A stretch of 64,000 bases of DNA from Liolophura sinensis (Eukaryota > Mollusca > Polyplacophora > Chitonida > Chitonidae), in assembly GCF_032854445.1 (NCBI RefSeq), contig NC_088300.1:34019608-34083607 (forward strand). The letters run 5' to 3'. Positions 11,453 through 22,900 of the stretch are shown piece by piece. Within the stretch, counting starts at the first letter, position 1. Every line of letters starts with the position of its first letter. Below the pieces are notes generated by a model. The model was not told where the DNA came from, ran no database searches, and saw only the letters and a program-made list of their open reading frames with translations. A program made the position numbers and the translations under genes.

Positions 11453-14400
11453 GCACAACTCCGGAATAACGACTATCCCCTAATTGCACTTACGAGTTGT
11501 GTTTATACGAAGGTTCACTTGCACTTTAAGCGGAACTGCGATATAAATGTATTATAAAGAGAGTGCATGCTGAGATAGTGGATATTAGGGATGGTCAGCT
11601 AGAAAGAAGTGATATTCTTTCGATGAATGCGAAAAAGCGTGACAGTTTCTCATTTTCTTGTATTTGATCGGCCTGATTTTAGAGAATTTTTTATGTACAC
11701 ATGTGTTGTGGATGTCGAAATGATCGCTTAGAATGGAATGTAGGCCAGGTTTTTAATTCCTGCCCGCTTTGTTCTTTTCGTTGAAACTAACTTTATGTAA
11801 AGTTAATATACACGCAGATAACAACGAAGGATATTCAACACGTTGAATACACGTACAATTTAGATTAGACCCACTGATATAAAGATCTTTCACTAAGATG
11901 GAATGCGCTTAGACCTAATCACTGTAATGTGTGTGTGAAACTTCCTTAAAACTCCAGCTCGAAACACCAAAAAAAAATTAATAAATATATAAATATGCAC
12001 TTTTTATTCGGTCGAATGTGATTCAACACACGATTACGTTTTCACAATGTTGTTGGTTCCAGCTCTCCCACTCCCAGCACCAGCAAAAACAAAAAAAAAC
12101 CTGAAAAAGCCTTACAAAGGCTATTGACCTTGAGAACATAACTGTCGCACGTATTAGTTACTCGTCTGTATGAACGGCTGGTTCTTTACCACATTCGAGA
12201 TGAAGATAACGGGTATATATGTCCACACAAAAAACCTCTGCGTTTATGATTGGTTGTCAGCGACGGCACAGTTAGCCAATGAGGTAATAGAAGCTATTAA
12301 AAGTGTACGTTTTTGCACGCTCGTAAATCCACTCATCTGTCTGTTTAATAACATTGGTATGTGGATAGACTCTATCCTAGTTTTTTAACCTCTGATTATA
12401 TTCTGTTGTTTAATCTTCAATACAGCCGAACAAGGTTCGCTTGTTTAGGCTCAGAAATAACAAACCACACCAATTAATTTCCATCGCTAGATTATAGGTT
12501 TGATCGCATGCGGTTGTTAAAAAATGCCTACGTCATTGCATGTCTGTTTGCCAGAGCATCACAGCTTTTGATTCTTTTTTTTTACAAGACTTGCTTTTTC
12601 GAAACACACAGAATTACTGGAAGGATATTCATCACAGTGCACGTTGACAGCGTCTGTCGATCAAAAAGACTTTGTTTGCAGCTTATGATGTTGATGGACA
12701 CTGAGTAATTGGGACAGATTTTGAAGATGACTAAGATACCGAACCAGTGAAATACAGCATTAGGCCAAATAAGGAGGACTAGTGTTTTTTCGGGCAGCTT
12801 TTCGCTTGACGCTAGGCACGAACGAAATAATGCAAATTTGCGTACTTTCAATCACTTTTGACCTTTCACTTTTTTGCGTCGTAAATCAGTTATGTACAAA
12901 CTACAAATCTCGACGTTAACAATTCTTGAATTCCTTCAACTGGTAAGTTTAAGAGGCACAATAGATTGTACAACGCTGTAAACTGTAATGCAGGCATACA
13001 AGGCAACAATGGAGTGGCCATATAGAATCTTTCCACAGTTCATTGTTGAAGGCATTGTCTGGTATTGTATAGCGTTTTTGTAATGTATACTTAAGATGTT
13101 ATTGATCGATTCTTGGCTGATTATTTGAGATAAGTACAATTGTTTGGCATAAGAAAAAAAAACAAAGAAAAAAAGCAATATGAAAGATAGTCTGATAGTG
13201 TGATATATAACAGAGAAAGACAACTGGTTTCGGAAATAAGAATACACTCGAGGAAAAGAAGTCGTTTTACACATGCTAGATTGTTGTTGCACAATGTTAT
13301 TTATACGATGACTCTTATAGTAGGCCAGACACAATGCTGATACACCTATACACAGCTGCCTCGCTGGAAGGCCATGCTGAAGACACAATATACGACGCCC
13401 CATCCATCACATTATACTGATACGGAACCGACAAGTACTATGCCTCTTATGCCAAGCGAGATGGTATTAAGGATAACGGTGTTTAAGCCTTCGTTATGAC
13501 TCGATTGGAAGCTGTACAGTGAGCATATACAGATAGCTTGTCGTTCAGTACCGGTACTACAAAAAAAGCAAATTCTGATATAGCACATATATCATTTTCA
13601 GTACTATGAGTTTCGAAAATTTCTGACAAAAAAAAAGCACCCATATATCAATGATTTGCAGGGTGACAAATGCTTTCATTCAACAGCATTACTGATAACA
13701 AAAATCATATGTTTATTACACATATATGCAAGTGGCGACAATGTTTGGACAACTCCTTCACATTAATAACTGAGATCTGTGTCCAGTTGAATGTGAAACC
13801 AGCTCAAAATAAGAAATGTGTATGGTACACATATGGTACTCTATGTAAAGATTTTGTAATAAAAATTCATGGGTGTCTTTTAAATCGAGTACGCTCTCCT
13901 GCGTTTAGGCCAGTCGGGTCCAAACCGGACTGAATCATTGTTCTCTTGAAACAAATGAGTATGTATATATGTATGCTTGGGTTTTTACGTCGTACTTACA
14001 TCGCGAGTCCATGACGCCAATGTGCTGCCGCCACTGAAGCATCATGCCGAAGACACCTGACATGACACCACACCCAGTCACATTATACTGACACTAGGCC
14101 AAGCAGTCGTGTTTCCGCTTTCTTACCTCTCACTGCTAAGTGCGAAGCGAAGCAGCAGCATGTACCGTTTTAAAAGTTCTTGGTATGACCCCGACCTGGG
14201 TGTTATCCCGGGGTCTCCCGATTTCGAGTAATGCATGAGTACTACGCCACCAGTTTGTCCACAAAACGTCATCGCAAGGCAGGAGTGAAGAATAGATTTA
14301 CACAGCTTTACTTCACAGAATTACTTTAGCATCAATGTTACCCATTAGTGTGCGATTGCTAGTGACATCATGTCATGAATGAGTTCTAAACCATCTCTCG

Positions 14401-15041
14401 GTGGCTCTTTCGGGATTTCATGCGGGAATGTATTCTTCTGCCAATCTTAGAACCATAGGATATCAGATTGCAAAAATCTTGATTGAAGAAATGATGTTCT
14501 ATATCGTCAGCCCCGGAATCACGAAGCTACCTTTATTAGGCTTATAAGCCAGACTTAATCCTAACAAGTGGTATTAGGCCTATTCTTTAGATTTGACCTA
14601 AAGAAAGACAACTTTGTCAGCCTCGATTTTCGTGAACGTAAAGTGGTTTAAAGTTAAAACATGTAGATTCGTGACCAAGAGGTTAGAGTAGATATAATAC
14701 AGAGAGCATGTTTATTGATTTTGGAATGAAAAAATTAACGAACCGTTTCAGGAATATATCTGAAATTTATACGTTTCTTATTATGCTAGGGTCTTCTATA
14801 TGTCAACGAATAATAAATGCTTATGTCAGTCTCGCTGATTTATCGACAAGACATATGGACAGCTTTTACGTAACTAGCAGTACACTATGCTTGATGACTA
14901 ATTATAATAAAGCCTTGATTAGTTCAGTTACGAGTCTGATTGCCGTTCGTGGTAATTATTAATGTCACTCAGTTCTTAATGCAAGGTTTAATTGCTGTCA
15001 TGATAATTTAGGTATGGACATTATATCTTATAGCTGATTTC

Positions 15042-15232
15042 CACCAATGTGGCCGCTGTGAGTTCATGCCCAGCTCATGCTGGCTTCCTCTCCGGCCGTA
15101 TGTGGGAAGGTCTGACAGCAACCTGTGGATGGTCGTAGGTTTCTCCCGGGCCTTGCCTGTTTCCTCCCACCATAATGTTTGTCAAGTGAAATATTCTTGA
15201 GTACCGCGTACACCATCAAATAAATAAATAAA
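15042..15232 (+). repeat. SINE family A, 5'-truncated (copy 2)
   Basis: Same insertion as 4619-4811, with CCCAGCTCATGCTGGCTTCC, the CTCCCGGGCCTTGCCTG centre and the AATATTCTTGAGTACCGCG tail. Confidence 0.8.
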
Positions 15233-15378
15233 TTGGTTGATTTTTTCAGCGAGTTGCGTTATAAATCAGTCATACTCACTACCAAAATTTCCCTTTAGTC
15301 CGTGAGCACGTAAAAAAGAAAGCTCTACATGTGGAATATGTCGGAATTTTCATATTCATGCAAGGAAAAATGAAGATA

Positions 15379-15927
15379 GAACACTTTTTTTAATTCATAA
15401 TGTTGAAGTCCATAAACTCGGTTTCGACGCCAAGAACCCATTGCCTCGGTGACGTCAGAATTCTTCATGAACCAGTCGCATGCCTGGATATTGGGCAGCG
15501 ATCAACATGTTTTCACTTAGGGTGACACCAGTTACCTAAACTGCTATCGGCTTGCCTGTAAACTCTGTTACTTACACTGCTATGTTTGAACCTGTTTACA
15601 AGTTTTAACACAATATAACCTTAATAAATGAATTTTAATTCATCTCATGCAGTATATAATGTCAGGGCAGTATAGATTTAGAGATGGGTGTTAGGAAATT
15701 AAAGTCATGTAATCTATTCGCGGAGACAATACTGTAGTTTGTGTTACTGCGAGGAATTTGTTATAGCCGCTAGTTGGTGTAGTCATTGTAAAACAAATTA
15801 CTCTCCACGCCCACTGTCCAGCATGCAACTTGTTTCTGAAAATCATGACGTCACCCGAGGCAATGAGTTCTTGGTGTCGAATCTAAGTTTAGAGATTTTA
15901 ACATTATGAATTAGAAAAAGTATTCAA
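15379..15927. mobile_element. Inverted-repeat (foldback-like) element, copy 2
   Basis: Counterpart of 4953-5497, with both arms preserved and small indels at the inner edges of the arms. Confidence 0.65.
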
Positions 15928-16680
15928 ACTGTATTTTCTTAATAGGTAATAATATGTTCATTATATCAAATGGGTATATCTTGTATTGTTGCGTGTCAAA
16001 TCTGGTAGTGATTATGACTGATTTTACAGACAACTGAATATACGTGACTCGCTACAAGAAACAGACATGAAGTAATACATACTTTCTAGGATGATGTATA
16101 GTCATAACTTTGTCCTGTAACGGTTCACGGTTGCAATGAAGTGCACACAGTTAAGTAACCCCCTAACTACCAAGGCAACGTGTGGTTGTAGGCCCTGTAT
16201 ATATGAAGTGCACTTAGCTAGGAGTTAATTAGCACCAAGCACTGTTTCTGATTCTGAATGTTGGGTGGTAAACTCAAAAATCACACAGCACATATGGCCA
16301 GTCCAATAGAAGAGGAGTAACTCCACTTTGCGAAGAAACTCCCTCCTTTTGTCTGCCGTCATATATTCCTTCGAAAAACGCCTTCGCATACACAAGACAA
16401 ATTGGCCCAATTGAGATACATATGAAAACTGGACAAACGTCTAGAAGCCAATAGATATCTGACATGATTTATGTGAGAGACTGTCTTATAAGTCAGTAGA
16501 TAGAACTAAACCATATAAAAGACGTGATTTTGTTCACAGTGTCTAAAAAACTTATCGAATGATAATTCGAAGAGATATAATAAAAAAAAAACCATCCACG
16601 ATTCACAAACTTTTATTTTATAATTGTGGGTGAAAATGGGAGCACACTTTTGTGTAAAACTTTGGAAACGTTACACAGTT

Positions 16681-16686
16681 TTTATT
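16681..16686 (-). promoter_or_regulatory. Polyadenylation signal, gene A copy 2
   Basis: AATAAA on the minus strand about 190 bp beyond the terminal stop, in the same position as in copy 1. Confidence 0.45.
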
Positions 16687-16876
16687 TGAATATTCAATAG
16701 TTTAACTCATTTATCCTGGTAATACTGAAATGATAATTTACAATAAACTACACACAGCGTTTTAATAATCTTTGTCTATCTTTGTTTTCCTAATCTCTTG
16801 TTGTAGACAACGGTAAATAGATGTCAGTTTTAATTATCGACGTTTCAATCTCATACAACTTGTAATTCGTGCCAAA

Positions 16877-16960
16877 TCAGGCACGACTGAGCTGTTTCGG
16901 CTTTGACAGACAAGCCAAATAGAAAGCCCATACGTCTCCGAACAGAATTCCTTGATTTAC
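16877..16960 (-). CDS. Gene A terminal exon, copy 2
   Basis: 84 nt ending at the same TGA as copy 1. It carries one extra base near 16911-16920, which compensates for the base missing from the preceding exon. The resulting peptide (VNQGILFGDVWAFYLAC then LSKPKQLSRA) differs in the middle from copy 1 but has the same end. Confidence 0.6.
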   Translation of the reverse strand, partial: VNQGILFGDVWAFYLACLSKPKQLSRA

Positions 16961-19900
16961 CTAAAAAAGAAATTTAAAGAAACGAAATTATAAACATATA
17001 CTTATTTCGAACTGTACACAAATACAGAAGGTTTAGAAATTAGGTTAGTTTGGGGTAACCAAAGAGTTTTTAATTCAATATTAAGCCTCTGAACATATTT
17101 ATTTATTTATTTGCCTAACTGTTTAACGCCGTTTTCAAGATTTTTTCACCTGTATGAGGGTGATCAGGTTTACGGGTGTAGCAAAGCAAAGTTCCAAGAG
17201 TAAACCATCGGCGGGTTCCTGTAAACATTATGACTTAATGCCACTGCAAACGAACCCCAGTAAACAAATTATTTCCAGCATTTGTGAACAACAACACAAA
17301 CAAATCAGTTACCGCCTAATCACAAATCTGACACGCCAAATATCTCCCCTATATGGGAATTCAAAATCCGTCCAGACTAAACGTAGTGATGATCACAATG
17401 AAATGGTTAATCACATTACATCTCTTACCAAATGCAGGATACGCCGGATGTTTCTTTGTCTTCTCGCTCTGAGCCCCTGGAAAAGAAAAATGTCCACCGG
17501 ATAATCAAAAACTTTTCTACTGTGACAGTTTAATGTTAGCAATTTTGAGGCAAGCATGATAGCTAAATTTAAAACAAAATGCTATAATTTTGAATATCAC
17601 TACATTCTCTGTGTTCAACTTTTCAAAAGTCCGTTGGCTGAGTGATGCTTGAAGGTATTCTGTTATAGCAGCAGATTCTATTAATTAACTAATTAACTAA
17701 TTAATTAAGACAAACTGGATATTATGTTGTATGTTACGCAATATTATGTCATTACTTATCATATGTTATGATTCTAAGCACAGGTACCAATGTGTCCCAA
17801 ATGCTTCTTTTAGGTGACTTGTCAGGGTCGCAGTTTTGCCCCCTTTCCCTCGAGATTTGTCCTGTTGGAGTAGCCTCCCTTGTTCCCAAAGTTTTCCGTC
17901 GTGGTTGTGGACTTTCCACTTTTAACATCACTGTGATGTAAAAAAAAATTGCTTTACCTTACTCGTTCTGCTCGTCTGAGTCTTCATAAATGTTTTATAA
18001 TCAAAGTAGTGTGAATTGTAATAAACTTTAAAATATAGAACAGATATGAAAGAGCTTTCCACAGTTGTACTTGTATTAGAAAAAAAATACCTGAATTACT
18101 AACCGATAGAAGAATAGAGCACAAATCTGTAGGTATGGTGATCCTCCTGGTGTTGACCAATCCTTAACGCCGTCTCGGTATTGTCCCCCAAACCAGTCAT
18201 ATGGCTTGTTTCATCTTCTACATGAGAAAATATCTACAACAAAGAAACAGAACACCAGTAACTATATAGGCTCCAATTTCTTTCTTTATTTGATTTGTGT
18301 TTTATGTCGTATATATTTTCTGTATGTATTATGGACAGAGGAAACCCAATACCATCCGCAGAATGCTGCCAGCCCTTCCCACGTACTGGAGAGGAAGCCA
18401 GTATGGGCTGGACTTAATTTCACTGCACATTAGTCACTGTGCTTCGCTGGTGAGCTAAACAGTCGGTTAAGGAAGCTATGCTCGTGGGCCGTACGTAGAA
18501 AGGTCTGCTACAGCAAATTGCAAATGGTCGTGGGTTTCCCCACGCGATCGTATAAATGAAATATTCTTGAGTAAATACCGAATCAAATAAGTAAATGCCC
18601 AAATAAGCACATTAAAATTACAACAAAGTTGTAGTACAGGATATATCCTGTGAATGCGGTTAGACGCTATGACAAGCCATTGCACTGTTAAATAACACCT
18701 AAAAGCAATATTCTGAGTTTGAATATCATATATCACAGAGTAGGCCTAACGTCACGGCTGTTATTTTATTGAGTTTTGTATTATGATGTCGTCATATATA
18801 TACCTGTTCCGAATATGTAGAACATGTGTGACACCGGCAATGTCAAGTTAGTCCGTATCATCTAGCTGAGTTTTATTATCACAACTACAATTGTGTACAA
18901 ATGATCAGTTGGCCTACATTCTTGAACTGCGCTACTTTTCGTGAGGTATAGCATAGTATATGTTCAAACACATACTGTTTTTAACAGCAAGAAAATGCTT
19001 CACTACACAAAGCTTCAAGACGATAAATTACACAATAATTCATTTGATTCAGTCTTATAGAAAGATTATAGCATTCTCGACACGACTTCGAAGTGAAAAG
19101 ATCTACTTACCTCCCTTTGTTACAATAACCTTACACGCATAGAAGATCCAAATCTTAAATAATCCGTACAACGATGTAAACGAACTAACTTTACATTTAC
19201 CAAGTGAATGAATTTGCTTCTTTCATAAACATCACTGAAAACGTTTGCACTACACGTTTTCAGAAAAATATGAAATGTGAACCATTATAAAGGTACATTA
19301 CCGGTATGATGGCCTCATCTTCTTCAGAGTTGATCCCAGCTGTGGACGTGTCATGGTCTTGTGTCCAATTGCAGTCTGACATCAGCGCATTCCTGTCTAA
19401 AGCAGAAACAGTAACGCTGTTTAAAACTTTTGGGGGTGGGGGCAAAGCGGGGGGGGAGTCGTGGTGGCGTGATTAAGACGTTTGTTTTGGGGATGAATCT
19501 CAATTTCGATCTCTGTGGCTGAAGTGGTTAGATGCTAGCAATTTCCAATCGTACGTGGGAAGGTCGTACGTGGGATGGTTGTGGGTTTTCCCCCACGATC
19601 TGTCCGGCTTCCTGCAACCATCATGCTGGCCGCTGTCGTTTTATTTTATGAAATAAATAAATCAAATAAATGAAATTTCGACCAGGAATTCGCCCGCTTC
19701 CATTCCTTTTGGACATTGTTGACAAGAAACGTGGGAAGGTACTCTTCCGTGTGGTCTTACACGACGTTCTGTACCTACTACCACGGTTCCTTATATCAAA
19801 CTTCGGAAAGTATAGAGTACGCCGATAAACGACGAACAAATAAATAAATAAAACGTCGTTGTAACATTAAAGTCAGCATAAAAAGGGTATCAAGATTTTC

Positions 19901-22900
19901 CGAATATTTCAAAATTCATGACAAATTCTGTTTTAATGATGGGAAAAATTAAATGTGCAGAAGATTTACTGAACATCACACATTCATACCTGTTGTAAAC
20001 TTGTCTTCTACCAGCCCCTGCTCGCTTGAGGAACGCAATACGCCATACCAACTTATCTGTTTTGAAAACAAAGATTAGCCTACTACATCACTCACGTCGT
20101 AGGGTTTTAGTCGTTTACATGTCTAAGTCTTTTCACAGTTATGCATACATTAACTTTGTGATTCGTTTTTGTGTTTTACGACATGTGAAAGCTATTTTCA
20201 CACCTTAGTCGCGCTTTTAGGGAATTTATATCACCATACAAGGTCATGCAGCAACCTGCAGATGGTCATGGGTTTCCCCAGGCTCCGCCCGGTTTCCTCC
20301 CACCATAATGCTGGCCGCCGTCGTATAAGTGAAATATTCTTGAGTACAGCGTAAAACATCAATCAAATAAATAAACATCGCCATACACGTACATGTATAT
20401 GCATGGGCTAACCAGTATTGTACGTGTTCATTATTTCTTTTTCCCTACTGCAGACACAGATGTGTGACGCGCACATGAAATCGTTATCTGGCTTATCTTT
20501 GTCGTTGTACACATAAATACACCTATTATAGCGCACTTTCAATAATAAATATCCAACGATAAAACGAATTATTTTTACTTATTTACCTCTTCATCACACG
20601 TCATTTCCGCTATGGAATCATGGGTATTGGGGGAGTCACAGGACTTCATTGACGCCGTCATCCTCTCATTTTGCTGACTTTCCATCATATGCATGTATTG
20701 AGATGTTTCATGGAATTTTTCAATAAGCCATTTCAAAACAATTCCCAGTTTTGCAGGGTCGAATGGATACATTTGTTGCTTGGTCACGTTTTCTTGACTG
20801 GGGATCTCTTGCTGTGTTTCCCAGTTTTCGGTTTGATATGTAACTTCCCCAACTTCCGTCACCTTCACATCATCTCTCTTCATCGGACCAGAAAGCGCTT
20901 TCAGCAAAACGGGTTTGGTTAACTCGTTTTGGTATTCCAAGGAAATAAAACAGAACGGATTCAGGAGAAGTATCTTTCTTTGGAGAGGATAATAGTTTCG
21001 GTAATTCTCCAGGCACAGAGAAATTTGTGGATAAGACTGAGACAGCTGCTGCATGTGAGCCTTGATAAGTAACATGAGCAGTGGTGTGCATGTGGCGGTG
21101 CTACTCTGCTTTCTACTGCAGCAAACTTCTCCATCGGATCGCCCGTTACCACGAAGTAAAGTGTGCGGTGTTGAGCACACTCCCACAAAGTTCTGTTCCT
21201 TCCTGCTGCCAGTCAGTTCATCCGAAAGCAGCTTTATATCCGAGGAATAATGAACATGTTCGGTGGGCAGATGTTGATTACGGTCACAGGCCCAGCGCAC
21301 GACCTCCCGATGACGAGCTTCGGGGGACAACTTGCGAATTTCCACTTGTTTATCCAAGTATGACTCAATGATCTGTTTTCCCGTTTCTTTCAACACATTT
21401 TCACGTTGATCTTTCGTGGTCTCTTCTTTACAGTTACTTAGTGATCCCGATCGTCTGCATTCAGTAAGATGCTTTTGTTCTGTTTGTGTCAAGCTCTCAA
21501 AGCACTCACTGTCTGGATTTTCCTTTCGTGGTGTTCTTTTAGGATCAACCGCTGACTGCGCTCGTTCATCGCAATTGGACCAATCTACTTTTGGACAGAA
21601 GTCTTTCAGGGCAAAAGTTCGTGGATATTTGAAAGTAATAGTTGCATGACTTGTTTGATGTTTGTCGGCATGTTCGTGTAGTGGGTCCAATTCGCTTATT
21701 ACTGGATTGCTTTCTGACAAAACATTTACGATTTTTGGGCTTGGCTTCAAAGTTGGTGGTATTTCAGCTTTAACAACGGAAACTAACGTTTTATCCTTGT
21801 CCGCATCTTGTTCAATTCCTCCATTTTCGTTATCAATATTCAGTTTCTCATTCTCTTGAGAACAGAATTTACCCTCCATGTCTGAACTTGATCTTTTCTT
21901 GATAGGGCGTTTGTTGATTGCGTGTTTATTACTGACGTCCTCCTTTTCACCAGACAGTCGGTCTTTTCTAGACACCCGCACTTTGGCATTAGCTACGCTC
22001 TGTTCAGAAGCGTCCGTCGATCTGGGACTTGGAGCTGTTTTGGACCTCTTCAGAGTAACTCGTGTGGATTTCTTCTTAGATGCCTTTTCCACAACGTCCT
22101 TTTTTAAAGACTCCGTTCGCAGACGAAAGGTTTTGTTCGTGCTTGGTCCCACAGAGATACTAATCTTTTTTCTGTGTGCAATTCTCTCAGCACTACGTTC
22201 GTCTCCCTCACTTCTAGAATTGACAGGGCTTTTCCGCCCTCCATCCCCATCTTTTAACGTTTCCTTGCATGATTCGGTTGGTAAGTTGACTCTATGGTCA
22301 GGCACTTCAGATGATCGATTTTCCAAAACTGATAACCTGGAATTATCTATTGATGTCTCATGTCTCCTATTCGAAGACAGTCGACTTATTGGGATAGGTA
22401 TAAAAGACTTCCTTTTTCTCCTCAAAGTAACAGACGACTCTTCCATCCGTGAAACATCGCTTTTGTCTACCTGGTCTGTTCTTTGTTCATTGCAGTTCTT
22501 GTCAACCTTCTTGTGGGCTTTAACTGGTGTGCCTTCATCAATTATTTGCTGGGCTGAATCTTTCACATCATTACAAACATCCAGAGTTGAGGATTGTACG
22601 GCCCTATCACCACTTAGTGGTTTTTCACCGCTTTTCTTCAAGCCTTCTAATAAATTAGACTCTTCATAAGTCCGCTCTTGATCGTGAATCGGCGTCGTGA
22701 GCGGTATTCCAGTGGGACCGGAGGTGGAAGCTAGAGGAACCCCATTCGCTTCAGATATTTGCTGGACTGGTCTGTTTTGTCCAAACTGTGAAAGTTGTGT
22801 AAACATCAAATTGTTTAAACCGCTCAATCCGTCAGACTCGTTGGATACACCATTGTGATGAGAACTGTCACTACAAACATTATTTGATAATAGCGGGACC

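Larger units (their letters stand above)
11453..16670. other. Non-coding DNA downstream of gene A, copy 2
   Basis: Allelic counterpart of 993-6230 with the same repeats: SINE-like repeat near 13975-14235, SINE family A at 15042-15232, foldback-like element at 15379-15927. No supported exon. Confidence 0.55.
11453..21704. other. Duplicated block, copy 2 (10,252 bp)
   Basis: Collinear with 993-11252. It continues without interruption into the rest of gene A, so it is the copy attached to the complete gene. Small differences include a TTAATTAAC repeat at 17680-17708, an insertion near 14055 and many 1-2 bp indels. Confidence 0.9.

Noticed and set aside
993-21704. A true tandem gene duplication
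   Set aside because: Copy 1 is cut mid-exon precisely at the N gap and copy 2 starts precisely at its other side; a biological duplication would not place its breakpoints there.
21878-22669. 263-codon plus-strand open frame
   Set aside because: It is antisense to the middle of the large gene A exon and has no splice sites or start context of its own.
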